This document shows, piece after piece, positions 49,010 to 60,306 of a DNA stretch of 64,000 nt (positions within the stretch are counted from its first letter, which is position 1; each line of letters opens with the position of its first letter). The notes beneath the pieces were generated by a model. The model had not been told where the DNA came from. It searched no databases and was given only the letters and a program-made list of their open reading frames with translations. This DNA comes from Chlorops oryzae (lineage: Eukaryota; Arthropoda; Insecta; Diptera; Chloropidae). Where the stretch lies: the NCBI GenBank assembly GCA_020466095.1, contig CM035806.1:122135168-122199167 (forward strand), given 5' to 3'. The position numbers were made by a program, and so were the translations under genes.

Positions 49010-49099
49010 ACTATCGAAACTATCGATAGTATCGATGGTAGGCAACAAAACTATCGCTCACTATCGATGGTGCCGACTATCGATAGTTTGAGAACTCTA

Positions 49100-49705
49100 A
49101 TTGCTACCGACTAAAGAAAGAGCGTAAGGCATATGTGGGGCAAAACACGTCAAGTGTACCACCGGCAAAATTTTTTCTCCCCGATTTGGATGAAACTTGG
49201 TACAGTTGTTAAGATGTAAGAGTACGTTAAATGTGCAAAAAAAGAGTAAATTTTAATCACAGGTTGCCGAGATACAGGGTGTCAAAGTTTTGATTATTGC
49301 TTCGAAGAACATATTTCATTGAATTACAATGGGGCTAAAATCGCCTCGCTTCAAAAATTTTTCGAATGTTTCTTAAAAAAAATTTTCTGAACTTTTCGAA
49401 AACAATACTTAAAAAATTTTTCGATAACGGTAAATGAGGAAAATTTGGCATTTTAGTTTTATTTCTTGATTTTCTAGGAGAGACGTCATTTTTAAAATTT
49501 TTTTTTTAAATTTTTTAAATAAAGCTTAGTTCTTCCCCTTTAAAATGATGCATAAATCAGAATGGGCGGACCATGATTAGTGCTCCAAATACACCTTTGA
49601 AGATGCTTACCTAGCATATTTCCCTCAATAACCACTGAGCGAGCGAACAATGCCTATACTCGTATGTGCACATATCAAAACAGCACGCAACGATTGCGCT
49701 TGACA
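49100..49705. other. AT-rich intergenic, nothing recognised
   Basis: Contains text such as gatgaaacttggtacagttg that resembles the spacer style of dispersed fly repeats, but no ends or frame can be defined. Confidence 0.45.
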
Positions 49706-50396
49706 ATGAAATGATCAGGATCAAAAACTGAATCGATTTAGACATGTCCGTCTGCCCGTCTGCCCGTCTGTCTGTCTGTCCGTCTGTCCGTGGTCAGATC
49801 TCCTCCGAAACGGCTGGACCAACCAAGTCGAAATTTGGCACACAGGTATATCGGGATCCGAGTATGATCCTAAGTAAAAATGGGAGACATCCGCCCACTG
49901 CCACGCCCACAAATGAATATAATGAGTTTTCAGTAAAATGCTTGTAACTTGCGAACCACTCAACACATTTCATTTAAATTTGGTGTGCTGGTAAACTACG
50001 AAAAATGACATATCCTGGCAAAAAATGGACGTCGCCGCTCTCGAGCCACGCCCAAAAATAAGCCCACAAATAAGGGTTTATCGTAACTTGTGAAGTAAAA
50101 GGCGTAGAAGCTTCAAATTCGCAACATAGGTTGACCAAGGCGAATGAAAGGTGTTGGAAAAAAATTTATGTGTCCCGCCCATTGCCACGCCCACAAATAT
50201 GAATTTTTCGTAACTTCCGAAGTAAAAGGCGTAGAAGCTTCAAATTCGCAGCTTAGGTTGACCAAGGTGAATGAAAGGTGTAGGAATGTGGCCCGCCCAC
50301 TGCCACACTCAGAAATGGAGAGTTTTCGTAATAATGTGGGAACGCTGGGTATTTCAAAGTCGGGCTTGACCGACTTTAGCTTTCTTACATGTTTAA
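49706..50396. mobile_element. DINE/Helentron-like element, 5'-truncated copy
   Basis: aatgatcaggatcaaaaact, a (GTCY)n tract at ~49747-49790, gaaatttggcacacaggtat, three ~127-bp-type units, and the terminus aaagtcgggcttgaccgact-ttagctttcttac with a hairpin. Co-linear with 62390-64000. Confidence 0.8.
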
Positions 50397-50509
50397 GTTT
50401 GATTTTGTGGTCAGGAGGACGATTTTTGAAATTTTCGTGTCAATTTCTAGATTTTTCTCAAAATCTCAGGAAGTATGTATGTGTTTTGCATTTTATGTAT
50501 CTTGTTTAA

Positions 50510-50638
50510 CCCGGTAGCGCCTGAATTGAAAAAAATAAATATAAAAAATAAAATGAAATATGAACTGGTTCAGGTATGGGAATGACAGAAAACGAACAAT
50601 TTCAGTGATGCCATATGGCATCGCTAGGCGCTACCGGG
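50510..50638. mobile_element. piggyBac-type MITE, 129 bp
   Basis: cccggtagcgcct at both ends (inverted), TTAA on both sides (50506-50509, 50639-50642). Confidence 0.85.
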
Positions 50639-50968
50639 TTAAAAGAAGAAGATTGTACCTTTACAAGGATGTATCAAAGTTACAATCAAAGTTTTACTTC
50701 AAGATCTGTAGCCATTCAAATTTGAAAAATGTGGATTTTTTTGAATTTTTTTCGAAATTTTTTGAATTCATTTTTTGCTTTGAAACAATAACTGCGTATT
50801 TTACGTTTCCAAAATGTTATGGAATGCTGAAATCGGTAGAAAATTGTAGAAGTTATAAGGAGTTTTCCGACTCTACTTAAATTCAAAATGCATTATGCAA
50901 AAATCGTCGAACATGCATTCAAACCGCTGCCGACGTCCGATTTCGATGCAAATTTATATATAGAATAG

Positions 50969-51391
50969 GGGTATTCACAAGGAAGGTAGAATTTCGTCGT
51001 AAAAAGTCGATGTCGGAAAATTTCCGATGAATTTCCGATTTTAACAAGCAGTCGTAATTTGTTGTTTTTGTTTTGCTTACAAATAAAATTTCCGACAGTG
51101 TAGACTTTTTGCGACACTCCCGAGCGTGTTACTTTTCGCGTTGTAGTTTTGCAACATAAAATGGTGTTGCCAACATTTTTTAAGAGCTCAAAAGCCTCTT
51201 TTCCCACTTTATTGGTTTATATTGAATAAGTAATAGTCATGTAAAGTTTTTATTATTGTATAAATAAATATTTTCAAAATAAATAAACGCTTTCTTCACT
51301 GGGTTGCTCACAAAGAAACTCTTTACGATGTTGCAATTTTGCGATTTTCCGATTTTCCGACGTTTAAAATTTCCCTTGTGAATACCCTTAA
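50969..51391. mobile_element. TIR element, ~420 bp
   Basis: gggtattcacaagg at the left and inverted gggtattcacaaggg at the right, then (t)agaatttcgtcg / aattttaaacgtcg. Target duplication unclear. Non-coding. Confidence 0.65.
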
Positions 51392-52565
51392 TAAGTGAAA
51401 AATTCTAAAAATTTTGGCACTTGAAATTTTTCAAAAAACTGATTACAACTAGCCTAGCTTGGGTCTAGTTCCAAACTGGTCCAAAACGCGACATGTCGTG
51501 CCTCGTGACTCATCAGCTTTTGTACTGCCTAAGGAAATCCAAAAATTCAAAATATCTATAGGTAGGGGAAAGTGGTCGAATTCTGACCCCTTAAGAAATT
51601 TTGCTATAAATTCAAAACGCTGATACTCAAGATAAAAACTTAACATAGCAAGAGAATATCATTCAGGTATGGGATTGGTTTCCCTTTCTCGGAGAAAGGT
51701 AATTCAATTCCCTAACAAGTGTGATTCATTTCCACTTTCCCTTAAAAAGGGGTAATTCAAATTCCCATAGTAACTTGGTAGGGAAATTGCTTGTTTTTCG
51801 ATTAAACAGCACGTATTTAAATCTTTTGAGCATTTTATGAAAGAATAAAGCGTTCGATTGTTTTATTATGATTTGTCTTCGACTTAATTATTTTTCTTTA
51901 AGTTCTAAATTATTAAAAATGTAACTCCGCCCAAGTAACCTAACCTAACTCCTCTTAAAAAACCTAAAGAAGGCAGTATTCGCTAGTATCAAAAGGGTGG
52001 AATCACTCAACTCAGCTGTCAAAATCGAATAACAAGAAGTTTGCTACGTTTAAATATTGTTTAAATTTACTTCCCAACAAGCAAGATAGGGAAATCTGAC
52101 CAGCATTAAGTCCATTCGACCTAGTTTGGTTGAATTTTCCCTATTTTTGACCGTTTTTTTTTGCCTTATAAATTACCTGTCTTTAAAGTCTTTTTTTCAA
52201 GGTAGAAATTAGTTAAACTCTACCTTTGCGATGCCTTCAAAGTCATTTCAACTTTTAATAAAATTTTTGGTTGAAAAAATGTTAAAAATGCCCTCCTTAA
52301 TGCCTTAGAAGTGACTTGACTTTGATTTCGAAATTATCTGAAGTTTTTAAGGCATATAAACCAAATTTTTACCTTAAATTCAAGTATCAAGTCCGTTTTA
52401 CTTTAAAGCAGGGACGTAACTGTTATAAGATTTTTCATGAAAAAGTCACAAATAATAGTTATCCATAACTCTTTCAAATAAATCGATTAAACATAACTCT
52501 TATAAGAACCAAAAAAGCTGTTTTGGTTATCATAACCAATTACTATGAGGAAAAACTTCATAAAG

Positions 52566-52760
52566 GTTACGATAACCATTATGAGTAAGAAATATTTTTA
52601 ATTGGTTACGATAACCATTATGAGTAAAAAATATTTTATATTGGTTACGATAACCATTATGAGTAAAAAATATTTTATATTGGTTACGATAACCATTATG
52701 AGTAAAAAATATTTTATATTGGTTACGATAACCATTATGAGTAAGAAATATTTTATATTG
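52566..52760. repeat. Subterminal 39-bp iterons, left
   Basis: Five tandem units ggttacgataaccattatga-gtaa(a/g)aaatattttatatt. Each includes a ggtta-cga-taacc palindrome. Probably transposase-binding sites (inference from position). Confidence 0.9.
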
Positions 52761-52888
52761 GTTATTTTTTTTTTTCGTCTGTTGTTATTTTAATAGTTTT
52801 GGAAATTAGAACTACGAATTCGGTATTAGAACTCTTAACAAATTCTCATTTCCTAAAAGGGTGAAAAGGCTTAACGATATGCTTTAAG

Positions 52889-53058
52889 GCAAGTGTCGAC
52901 TTTAGAGTTTTTTAAATAGTTAGAGAGAATACTCGCGTAGAGACACGTAGAGACATGTAGAGACACACAAAAATAGTTCCTCTACTTGTCTCTACGTGTC
53001 TCTACTCGAGAATTTTCTCTAACTCTACGTTAAAAACTCTATAGTCGACATTTGCCCT
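52889..53058. repeat. Palindromic segment at the inner edge of the left end
   Basis: ggcaagtgtcgactttagag...tagagacacgtagagaca pairs with tctctacgtgtctctac...ctatagtcgacatttgccc. It resembles a ~170-bp MITE. All but its first ~17 bases is repeated at 55783-55938; the right end of the transposon carries one arm (58814-58864). Confidence 0.75.
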
Positions 53059-53199
53059 TATATTATTTTCTTTGCAGGTGAAACAAGTTTTATGGATGGA
53101 AAACATTAGCAAATCAAAGGGTTTCTTATAACTTTTTATGGAAAAGCCTAAATTCAATGAATAATAAAACGCGGTGTTAGCTACTATTTTGATTTGATT

Positions 53200-55319
53200 T
53201 TACAAATTTTTATTCAATTTTATAAACATTATAGATTGTAGCATATCGCTTGAGAGATTCGACCTCAAGTCTGATAAAACAAGTTTTAAGGCCGAAAATG
53301 CCCTTTCGACGCTGACTTGAGTTGCTGGAACCGCGTGCACGACTTCGAAAAGACTTTTCAAGTGAGGAAAAGTATACTCATTTTTCTTCCAATACTCCAA
53401 CAAATCGAAGTCCACATCAATGCGACCCTCCTTATAGGAATCTATTTCAAAATAAATATTTTGCAAAATTACCCTGTTCACGGTTGTTAATTCATCTTCA
53501 TCTGAAGATGAGTCCACTTCCAAACTATCCAAAGTGTTCCTTAAGAAAGAAGAAGAACTAACGTTGGAATCTTCAACAATAGTCAATTGGTTTTCCTCTT
53601 GAACTTCTAGCAAAGGATTTGGATGTATCTGAAAAAAGTTGTTTTTTTGATTAGTCTTATTTTGTATGTTTATAGTTTACTAAAATTTCTAACTTTTTGG
53701 TCTTTTTTCCTTTGGTTCTTGGTTAAGAAAATAGTAGGAAAAAGTACTTTAAGATAGTATTTTTTACAGTTTTATTTTCACAAAAGAAAAGAAAAACTTT
53801 ACCTCTTTGATTGCAGTCATTTGAGCCGCCAATGATTTGAGGTGATTTTTTGCCTCTTGTTTTTTAGTCTTCGAAAGTATTCGTCGCAGCCTAGGGTCGA
53901 GAAAAATTGCCGCGTTTAATATTTTGGTATTAATAAGTGAATCCTCTCGTTTCTCAATGCAAGACATAATGCTCTCAGAACCGCTTGTAGAAATGGAATT
54001 TAGCTCGGCCTTTAGTGAAATCCAGAGCTTGTAAAAATCACCCAATAAAAGTTGCTCGCCTTGGAGCTTCACGGTGGCATTATATAAGGGCCTTAGTATT
54101 TTAATTAGATCAGATATATCATCCCAATCTTTTGTCGAAAGCGGCTTGTTGAGATATTCATCACATACACCTTTAAGTGGCAACAATTTTTCCAACATCA
54201 AAAATGTTGAATTCCAGCGAGTTGGTATATCTATCGAAGGCTTGTTCAAATTGAGCATACTTAGAATTTCTCTGCGTAAAGGTATTTTACGAATTTTAAA
54301 AAATTTTTAATATTTAAGGAATTTCTTAAACGTTTTTACCTATAGTTTGGCGTCCTTAAAGTTTTAATAACTTGCTTAACTTTATCAATAAGTTCGTTCT
54401 TGGTGCTTAAAAACTCCTTTATCGCAAGCTGAAGGGTATGGGCAGCACATTTTACTGACTGTGTACTGAAATCAGCTTGGAAATTTTCAAGATCGTCATT
54501 CACTGCATTACAGGCCTCAGGCTCCTCCTCCTCGTACCCAAACAAATCTACTGATTTGACCATGTTACGACCATTATCAGTTGTAATCGAATATATTTGA
54601 TTTCTTCGGATTCCAAAAGTTTCAAGAATACTATCAAGTTCTGTTTTAATGTTTTCCGCGGTGAGACGACCAGTTACCTGTTTTTTATATAATTACAGCA
54701 TGTTTCACATTAGTGAGTCATATTTCTTAATAAAATTAAACCATCATGTAAATTATTACCTCTTTCATTGAAAGTGTGAAAATTTTAATTTTCATGTCTT
54801 CAATAATTTGGACATTAATGCCTAAAACTGAACGGTCATGGCGTTTTGCGCTATCCATTTTTAAGGACATCAACTTATTTTCCAGTTTTTTCTTAATGAC
54901 ATTTTTAAGCCTTTCCTGTTCTTCATTAAGAAGGACAGAAACATTGTTCGAAGTTATGGGATTTATGCCAAGTCCTTTGAAAATTTGCTCACTAAAAACC
55001 TTAAAGGCTTCAGAATCAAAAAATGCGAGCGGTTGTGAGTTTTCTGTTATTAATTTTATGCATGCGCTTAGAATTTCACGCTTAGAAAATTCAACAGAAA
55101 ATTTAATTTTCTTGTGTTCGATTTTAGCAATCTTTGCTTCTTTTCAAAATCTTCTTTATTTCTATTGTAATCCTCGAAATGTTTTGAGATGATGTGTCTT
55201 CTTAAATTAGTAACGTGGCTTCCACAAAACTTTGCGCCACAAATTTTGCAATCACATTCATTTTTCAAAGCGTCACAATTGAAAAAACTTCGTACAAATA
55301 TATCGCGCTTTCGTCCCAT
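53200..55319 (-). pseudogene. hAT transposase, copy 1 (four exons, one frameshift)
   Basis: Minus-strand exons 55319-54760, 54677-54340, 54271-53803, 53628-53200 with GT-AG introns of 82, 68 and 174 nt. Features: BED zinc finger (CDCKICGAKFCGSHVTNLRR, then H..H), catalytic Asp regions KMDSAKRHDRS and ITTDNGRNM, the CAAHTLQL motif, and the hAT dimerisation block with VSVERAFSALKLVLSD near the C-terminus. About 598 aa. A one-base frame error near 55135-55140 (after NKEDFEK) breaks exon 1, so this copy should not give a full protein. Confidence 0.88.
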
Positions 55320-55462
55320 TTTATTGAAAATTATTTTCGTGGCTAGATTTTTGCCTTTTAAGTTCACTTTTTAATCACTTTCACGAAAAAAATGCAACGG
55401 AGAAAAATGCGAAGTATTCGCTTAAAGCGCACCAAAACTATTCTTAAGGACTTTCAACTGAA

Positions 55463-55782
55463 AATCATATGAGCACATTATTCCATTTTCCGTTAATTCG
55501 AATTTCAAGCAACAACAATTGGAAAAAGAGTAAAAATCATATGAGCACATTATTCCATTTTCCGTTAATTCGAATTTCAAGCAACAACAATTGGAAAAAG
55601 AGTAAAAATCATATGAGCACATTATTCCATTTTCCCTTAATTCGAATTTCAAGCAACAACAATTGGAAAAAGAGTAAAAATCATATGAGCACATTATTCC
55701 ATTTTCCGTTAATTCGAATTTCAAGCAACAACAATTGGAAAAAGAGTAAAAATCATATGAGCACATTATTCCATTTTCCGTT
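55463..55782. repeat. 72-bp minisatellite, copy 1 (~4.4 units)
   Basis: Unit aaaatcatatgagcacatta-ttccattttccgttaattcg-aatttcaagcaacaacaatt-ggaaaaagagt. The length is divisible by three, so both strands stay open through it; these are not genes. One unit carries ccctt in place of ccgtt. Confidence 0.95.
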
Positions 55783-56079
55783 TAGAGTTTTTTAAATAGT
55801 TAGAGAGAATACTCGCGTAGAGACACGTAGAGACATGTAGAGACACACAAAAATAGTTCCTCTACTTGTCTCTACGTGTCTCTACTCGAGAATTTTCTCT
55901 AACTCTACGTTAAAAACTCTATAGTCGACATTTGCCCTTATATTATTTTCTTTGCAGGTGAAACAAGTTTTATGGATGGAAAACATTAGCAAATCAAAGG
56001 GTTTCTTATAACTTTTTATGGAAAAGCCTAAATTCAATGAATAATAAAACGCGGTGTTAGCTACTATTTTGATTTGATT

Positions 56080-58199
56080 TTACAAATTTTTATTCAATTT
56101 TATAAACATTATAGATTGTAGCATATCGCTTGAGAGATTCGACCTCAAGTCTGATAAAACAAGTTTTAAGGCCGAAAATGCCCTTTCGACGCTGACTTGA
56201 GTTGCTGGAACCGCGTGCACGACTTCGAAAAGACTTTTCAAGTGAGGAAAAGTATACTCATTTTTCTTCCAATACTCCAACAAATCGAAGTCCACATCAA
56301 TGCGACCCTCCTTATAGGAATCTATTTCAAAATAAATATTTTGCAAAATTACCCTGTTCACGGTTGTTAATTCATCTTCATCTGAAGATGAGTCCACTTC
56401 CAAACTATCCAAAGTGTTCCTTAAGAAAGAAGAAGAACTAACGTTGGAATCTTCAACAATAGTCAATTGGTTTTCCTCTTGAACTTCTAGCAAAGGATTT
56501 GGATGTATCTGAAAAAAGTTGTTTTTTTGATTAGTCTTATTTTGTATGTTTATAGTTTACTAAAATTTCTAACTTTTTGGTCTTTTTTCCTTTGGTTCTT
56601 GGTTAAGAAAATAGTAGGAAAAAGTACTTTAAGATAGTATTTTTTACAGTTTTATTTTCACAAAAGAAAAGAAAAACTTTACCTCTTTGATTGCAGTCAT
56701 TTGAGCCGCCAATGATTTGAGGTGATTTTTTGCCTCTTGTTTTTTAGTCTTCGAAAGTATTCGTCGCAGCCTAGGGTCGAGAAAAATTGCCGCGTTTAAT
56801 ATTTTGGTATTAATAAGTGAATCCTCTCGTTTCTCAATGCAAGACATAATGCTCTCAGAACCGCTTGTAGAAATGGAATTTAGCTCGGCCTTTAGTGAAA
56901 TCCAGAGCTTGTAAAAATCACCCAATAAAAGTTGCTCGCCTTGGAGCTTCACGGTGGCATTATATAAGGGCCTTAGTATTTTAATTAGATCAGATATATC
57001 ATCCCAATCTTTTGTCGAAAGCGGCTTGTTGAGATATTCATCACATACACCTTTAAGTGGCAACAATTTTTCCAACATCAAAAATGTTGAATTCCAGCGA
57101 GTTGGTATATCTATCGAAGGCTTGTTCAAATTGAGCATACTTAGAATTTCTCTGCGTAAAGGTATTTTACGAATTTTAAAAAATTTTTAATATTTAAGGA
57201 ATTTCTTAAACGTTTTTACCTATAGTTTGGCGTCCTTAAAGTTTTAATAACTTGCTTAACTTTATCAATAAGTTCGTTCTTGGTGCTTAAAAACTCCTTT
57301 ATCGCAAGCTGAAGGGTATGGGCAGCACATTTTACTGACTGTGTACTGAAATCAGCTTGGAAATTTTCAAGATCGTCATTCACTGCATTACAGGCCTCAG
57401 GCTCCTCCTCCTCGTACCCAAACAAATCTACTGATTTGACCATGTTACGACCATTATCAGTTGTAATCGAATATATTTGATTTCTTCGGATTCCAAAAGT
57501 TTCAAGAATACTATCAAGTTCTGTTTTAATGTTTTCCGCGGTGAGACGACCAGTTACCTGTTTTTTATATAATTACAGCATGTTTCACATTAGTGAGTCA
57601 TATTTCTTAATAAAATTAAACCATCATGTAAATTATTACCTCTTTCATTGAAAGTGTGAAAATTTTAATTTTCATGTCTTCAATAATTTGGACATTAATG
57701 CCTAAAACTGAACGGTCATGGCGTTTTGCGCTATCCATTTTTAAGGACATCAACTTATTTTCCAGTTTTTTCTTAATGACATTTTTAAGCCTTTCCTGTT
57801 CTTCATTAAGAAGGACAGAAACATTGTTCGAAGTTATGGGATTTATGCCAAGTCCTTTGAAAATTTGCTCACTAAAAACCTTAAAGGCTTCAGAATCAAA
57901 AAATGCGAGCGGTTGTGAGTTTTCTGTTATTAATTTTATGCATGCGCTTAGAATTTCACGCTTAGAAAATTCAACAGAAAATTTAATTTTCTTGTGTTCG
58001 ATTTTAGCAATCTTTGCTTCTTTTCAAAATCTTCTTTATTTCTATTGTAATCCTCGAAATGTTTTGAGATGATGTGTCTTCTTAAATTAGTAACGTGGCT
58101 TCCACAAAACTTTGCGCCACAAATTTTGCAATCACATTCATTTTTCAAAGCGTCACAATTGAAAAAACTTCGTACAAATATATCGCGCTTTCGTCCCAT
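56080..58199 (-). pseudogene. hAT transposase, copy 2, identical to copy 1
   Basis: Exactly 2880 bp downstream: exons 58199-57640, 57557-57220, 57151-56683, 56508-56080. I see no base difference from copy 1 over the whole gene, including the same frameshift in exon 1, so the break predates the duplication (or the second copy is an assembly artefact). Confidence 0.88.
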
Positions 58200-58342
58200 T
58201 TTATTGAAAATTATTTTCGTGGCTAGATTTTTGCCTTTTAAGTTCACTTTTTAATCACTTTCACGAAAAAAATGCAACGGAGAAAAATGCGAAGTATTCG
58301 CTTAAAGCGCACCAAAACTATTCTTAAGGACTTTCAACTGAA

Positions 58343-58775
58343 AATCATATGAGCACATTATTCCATTTTCCGTTAATTCGAATTTCAAGCAACAACAATT
58401 GGAAAAAGAGTAAAAATCATATGAGCACATTATTCCATTTTCCGTTAATTCGAATTTCAAGCAACAACAATTGGAAAAAGAGTAAAAATCATATGAGCAC
58501 ATTATTCCATTTTCCCTTAATTCGAATTTCAAGCAACAACAATTGGAAAAAGAGTAAAAATCATATGAGCACATTATTCCATTTTCCGTTAATTCGAATT
58601 TCAAGCAACAACAATTGGAAAAAGAGTAAAAATCATATGAGCACATTATTCCATTTTCCGTTAATTCGAATTTCAAGCAACAACAATTGGAAAAAGAGTA
58701 AAAATCATATGAGCACATTATTCCATTTTCCGTTAATTCGAATTTCAAGCAACAACAATTGGAAAAAGAGTATAA
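58343..58775. repeat. 72-bp minisatellite, copy 2 (~6 units)
   Basis: The same array as 55463-55782 but about 1.6 units longer, running into the right terminal repeat. The variant unit (ccctt) is again third, showing common origin. Confidence 0.95.
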
Positions 58776-58989
58776 AACATATGATATATGACAACAAAAA
58801 CAACAAGAACAACGCGAGTATTCTCTCTAACTATTTAAAAAACTCTAAAGTCGACACTTGCCTTAAAGCATATCGTTAAGCCTTTTCACCCTTTTAGGAA
58901 ATGAGAATTTGTTAAGAGTTCTAATACCGAATTCGTAGTTCTAATTTCCAAAACTATTAAAATAACAACAGACGAAAAAAAAAAATAAC

Positions 58990-59185
58990 CAATATAAAAT
59001 ATTTCTTACTCATAATGGTTATCGTAACCAATATAAAATATTTTTTACTCATAATGGTTATCGTAACCAATATAAAATATTTCTTACTCATAATGGTTAT
59101 CGTAACCAATATAAAATATTTTTTACTCATAATGGTTATCGTAACCAATTAAAAATATTTCTTACTCATAATGGTTATCATAACC
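58990..59185. repeat. Subterminal 39-bp iterons, right (inverted)
   Basis: The same five-unit array as 52566-52760 in opposite orientation, part of the long terminal inverted repeat. Confidence 0.9.
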
Positions 59186-59720
59186 TTTATGAAGTTTTTC
59201 CTCATAGTAATTGGTTATGGTAACCAATTATAAGTAAAAGTTATAATAATAGTTATAAAGGACCAAAAAGCCAAAAAGGTTATTTTTAACATGACTTTTA
59301 TTTTCCTTTAAAAAAAATAACAGTTATTTCGGGTCCCTGCTTTAAAGGCTATATTAAGGCAAAAATTGACTTATTTTATTGGATACTTCAACGTATAAGT
59401 CGAGTAGTCTTGATTTTTCGACCTTAAAGTCAAATTGTCGATTAGGACGAAATAAGTCAAACTAAAAAAATCATATGCCCTGTTCTGCCCTATATTTGCC
59501 CAATTCATAAGAGCGTGAATGTTTTTGATCTAACGTAGCGCCAAAGAGCATGATGCTCTCAGCTCTCACTGCGCAAATGACGTCACGTCAGAACTTCTCA
59601 TATGACGCTGATGTTGTTTTGAGTGTAACTCAAGCCAATTTTTGTGTTTTATTTATGTTTATTTTTATGTACAAATGCAGTAAATTTGTGTTTTATTTCA
59701 AATATTTAAAATTACAATAA

Positions 59721-59853
59721 GGGTCCTCATGGAACGCAGCTACACTGTGTAAACTGAGAAAAGTTAATAAAACTGTCAAATTTTGTATGAAATTTTGACT
59801 TTTTTACTTACTTACCTCAGTTTACACGGTGTAAATGTTTTGCATGAGACCCC
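59721..59853. mobile_element. Palindromic MITE, copy 2 of 2
   Basis: gggtcctcatggaacgcagc...tgtaaactgag with its inverted copy ctcagtttacacggtgtaaa...tgcatgagacccc; same family as 46707-46837, more diverged. Confidence 0.75.
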
Positions 59854-60243
59854 TTAATGTTTTTCTTTTTTGAAAATAGTAGGTAATGTTTTCAATATTT
59901 TTCTATAGAGTAAAAAAGACATATCGTTAGCTTAATATAGATGAATTTCGTAGATGGTCATATCATATACAGGCATGCTCTAGAATCTGAATTCATTTCG
60001 ACTAAAAATTCAACTTGAAATGCACAAATATTTTGAAGGATTACATTTTAAACCGAAAACAGTTTTATGGGAAATATAAAATGGTTAAACAATTTTACAG
60101 TATTCAATTACTTAGACTTTCTTATAATAACTACATTAAAAAGTCAAAACTACAAATCTTCCACTTTTATTCAGTTATTTTTTTTTTCCTGTAAAATACT
60201 GAAAATGCATGTTACGCCCTTTTTATATTAAGCTTATATTTAA

Positions 60244-60306
60244 GTATGCCCCTCCGTCTGTTCATTTGTCCGTCTGTTCATTTGTCCGTCTGTCTGTCTG
60301 TCTGTA
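60244..60306. repeat. (GTCY)n tract
   Basis: ccgtctgttcatttgtccgt repeated and then tctgtctgtctgt. Likely the core of another decayed DINE-like element; ends not defined. Confidence 0.6.

Larger units (their letters stand above)
44755..49099. mobile_element. hAT-like element (4.3 kb) with TATCGAT clusters and nested insertions
   Basis: Ends tagagttc(g/t)caaactatcgat and its inverted copy, flanked by 8-bp tttgctac / attgctac (7 of 8). Both subterminal regions (44770-44850 and 49010-49090) hold five or more ctatcgat words each. The interior is mostly other elements: mariner 44999-46268, MITE 46707-46837, foldback 46863-47931 split by a hAT MITE, and TIR element 47963-49009. No transposase of its own seen. 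Confidence 0.65.
52409..59339 (-). mobile_element. hAT transposon, 6.9 kb, with internal tandem duplication
   Basis: Ends caggga(c) on both sides and an exact 8-bp target duplication ctttaaag (52401-52408, 59340-59347). The inverted ends are very long: 52409-~52948 is matched, with some divergence, by 58812-59339. Between them are two copies of a 2880-bp unit, each with a four-exon hAT transposase gene on the minus strand and a 72-bp minisatellite. Confidence 0.9.

Noticed and set aside
52560..52765. CRISPR-like array (39-bp repeats)
   Set aside because: Units are contiguous without spacers, in a eukaryotic transposon, and are mirrored at the other end; they are iterons.
55469..58879. Long frames on both strands over the 72-bp repeats (24-residue periodic proteins)
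   Set aside because: Open only because the repeat length is a multiple of three; present on both strands, no start context.
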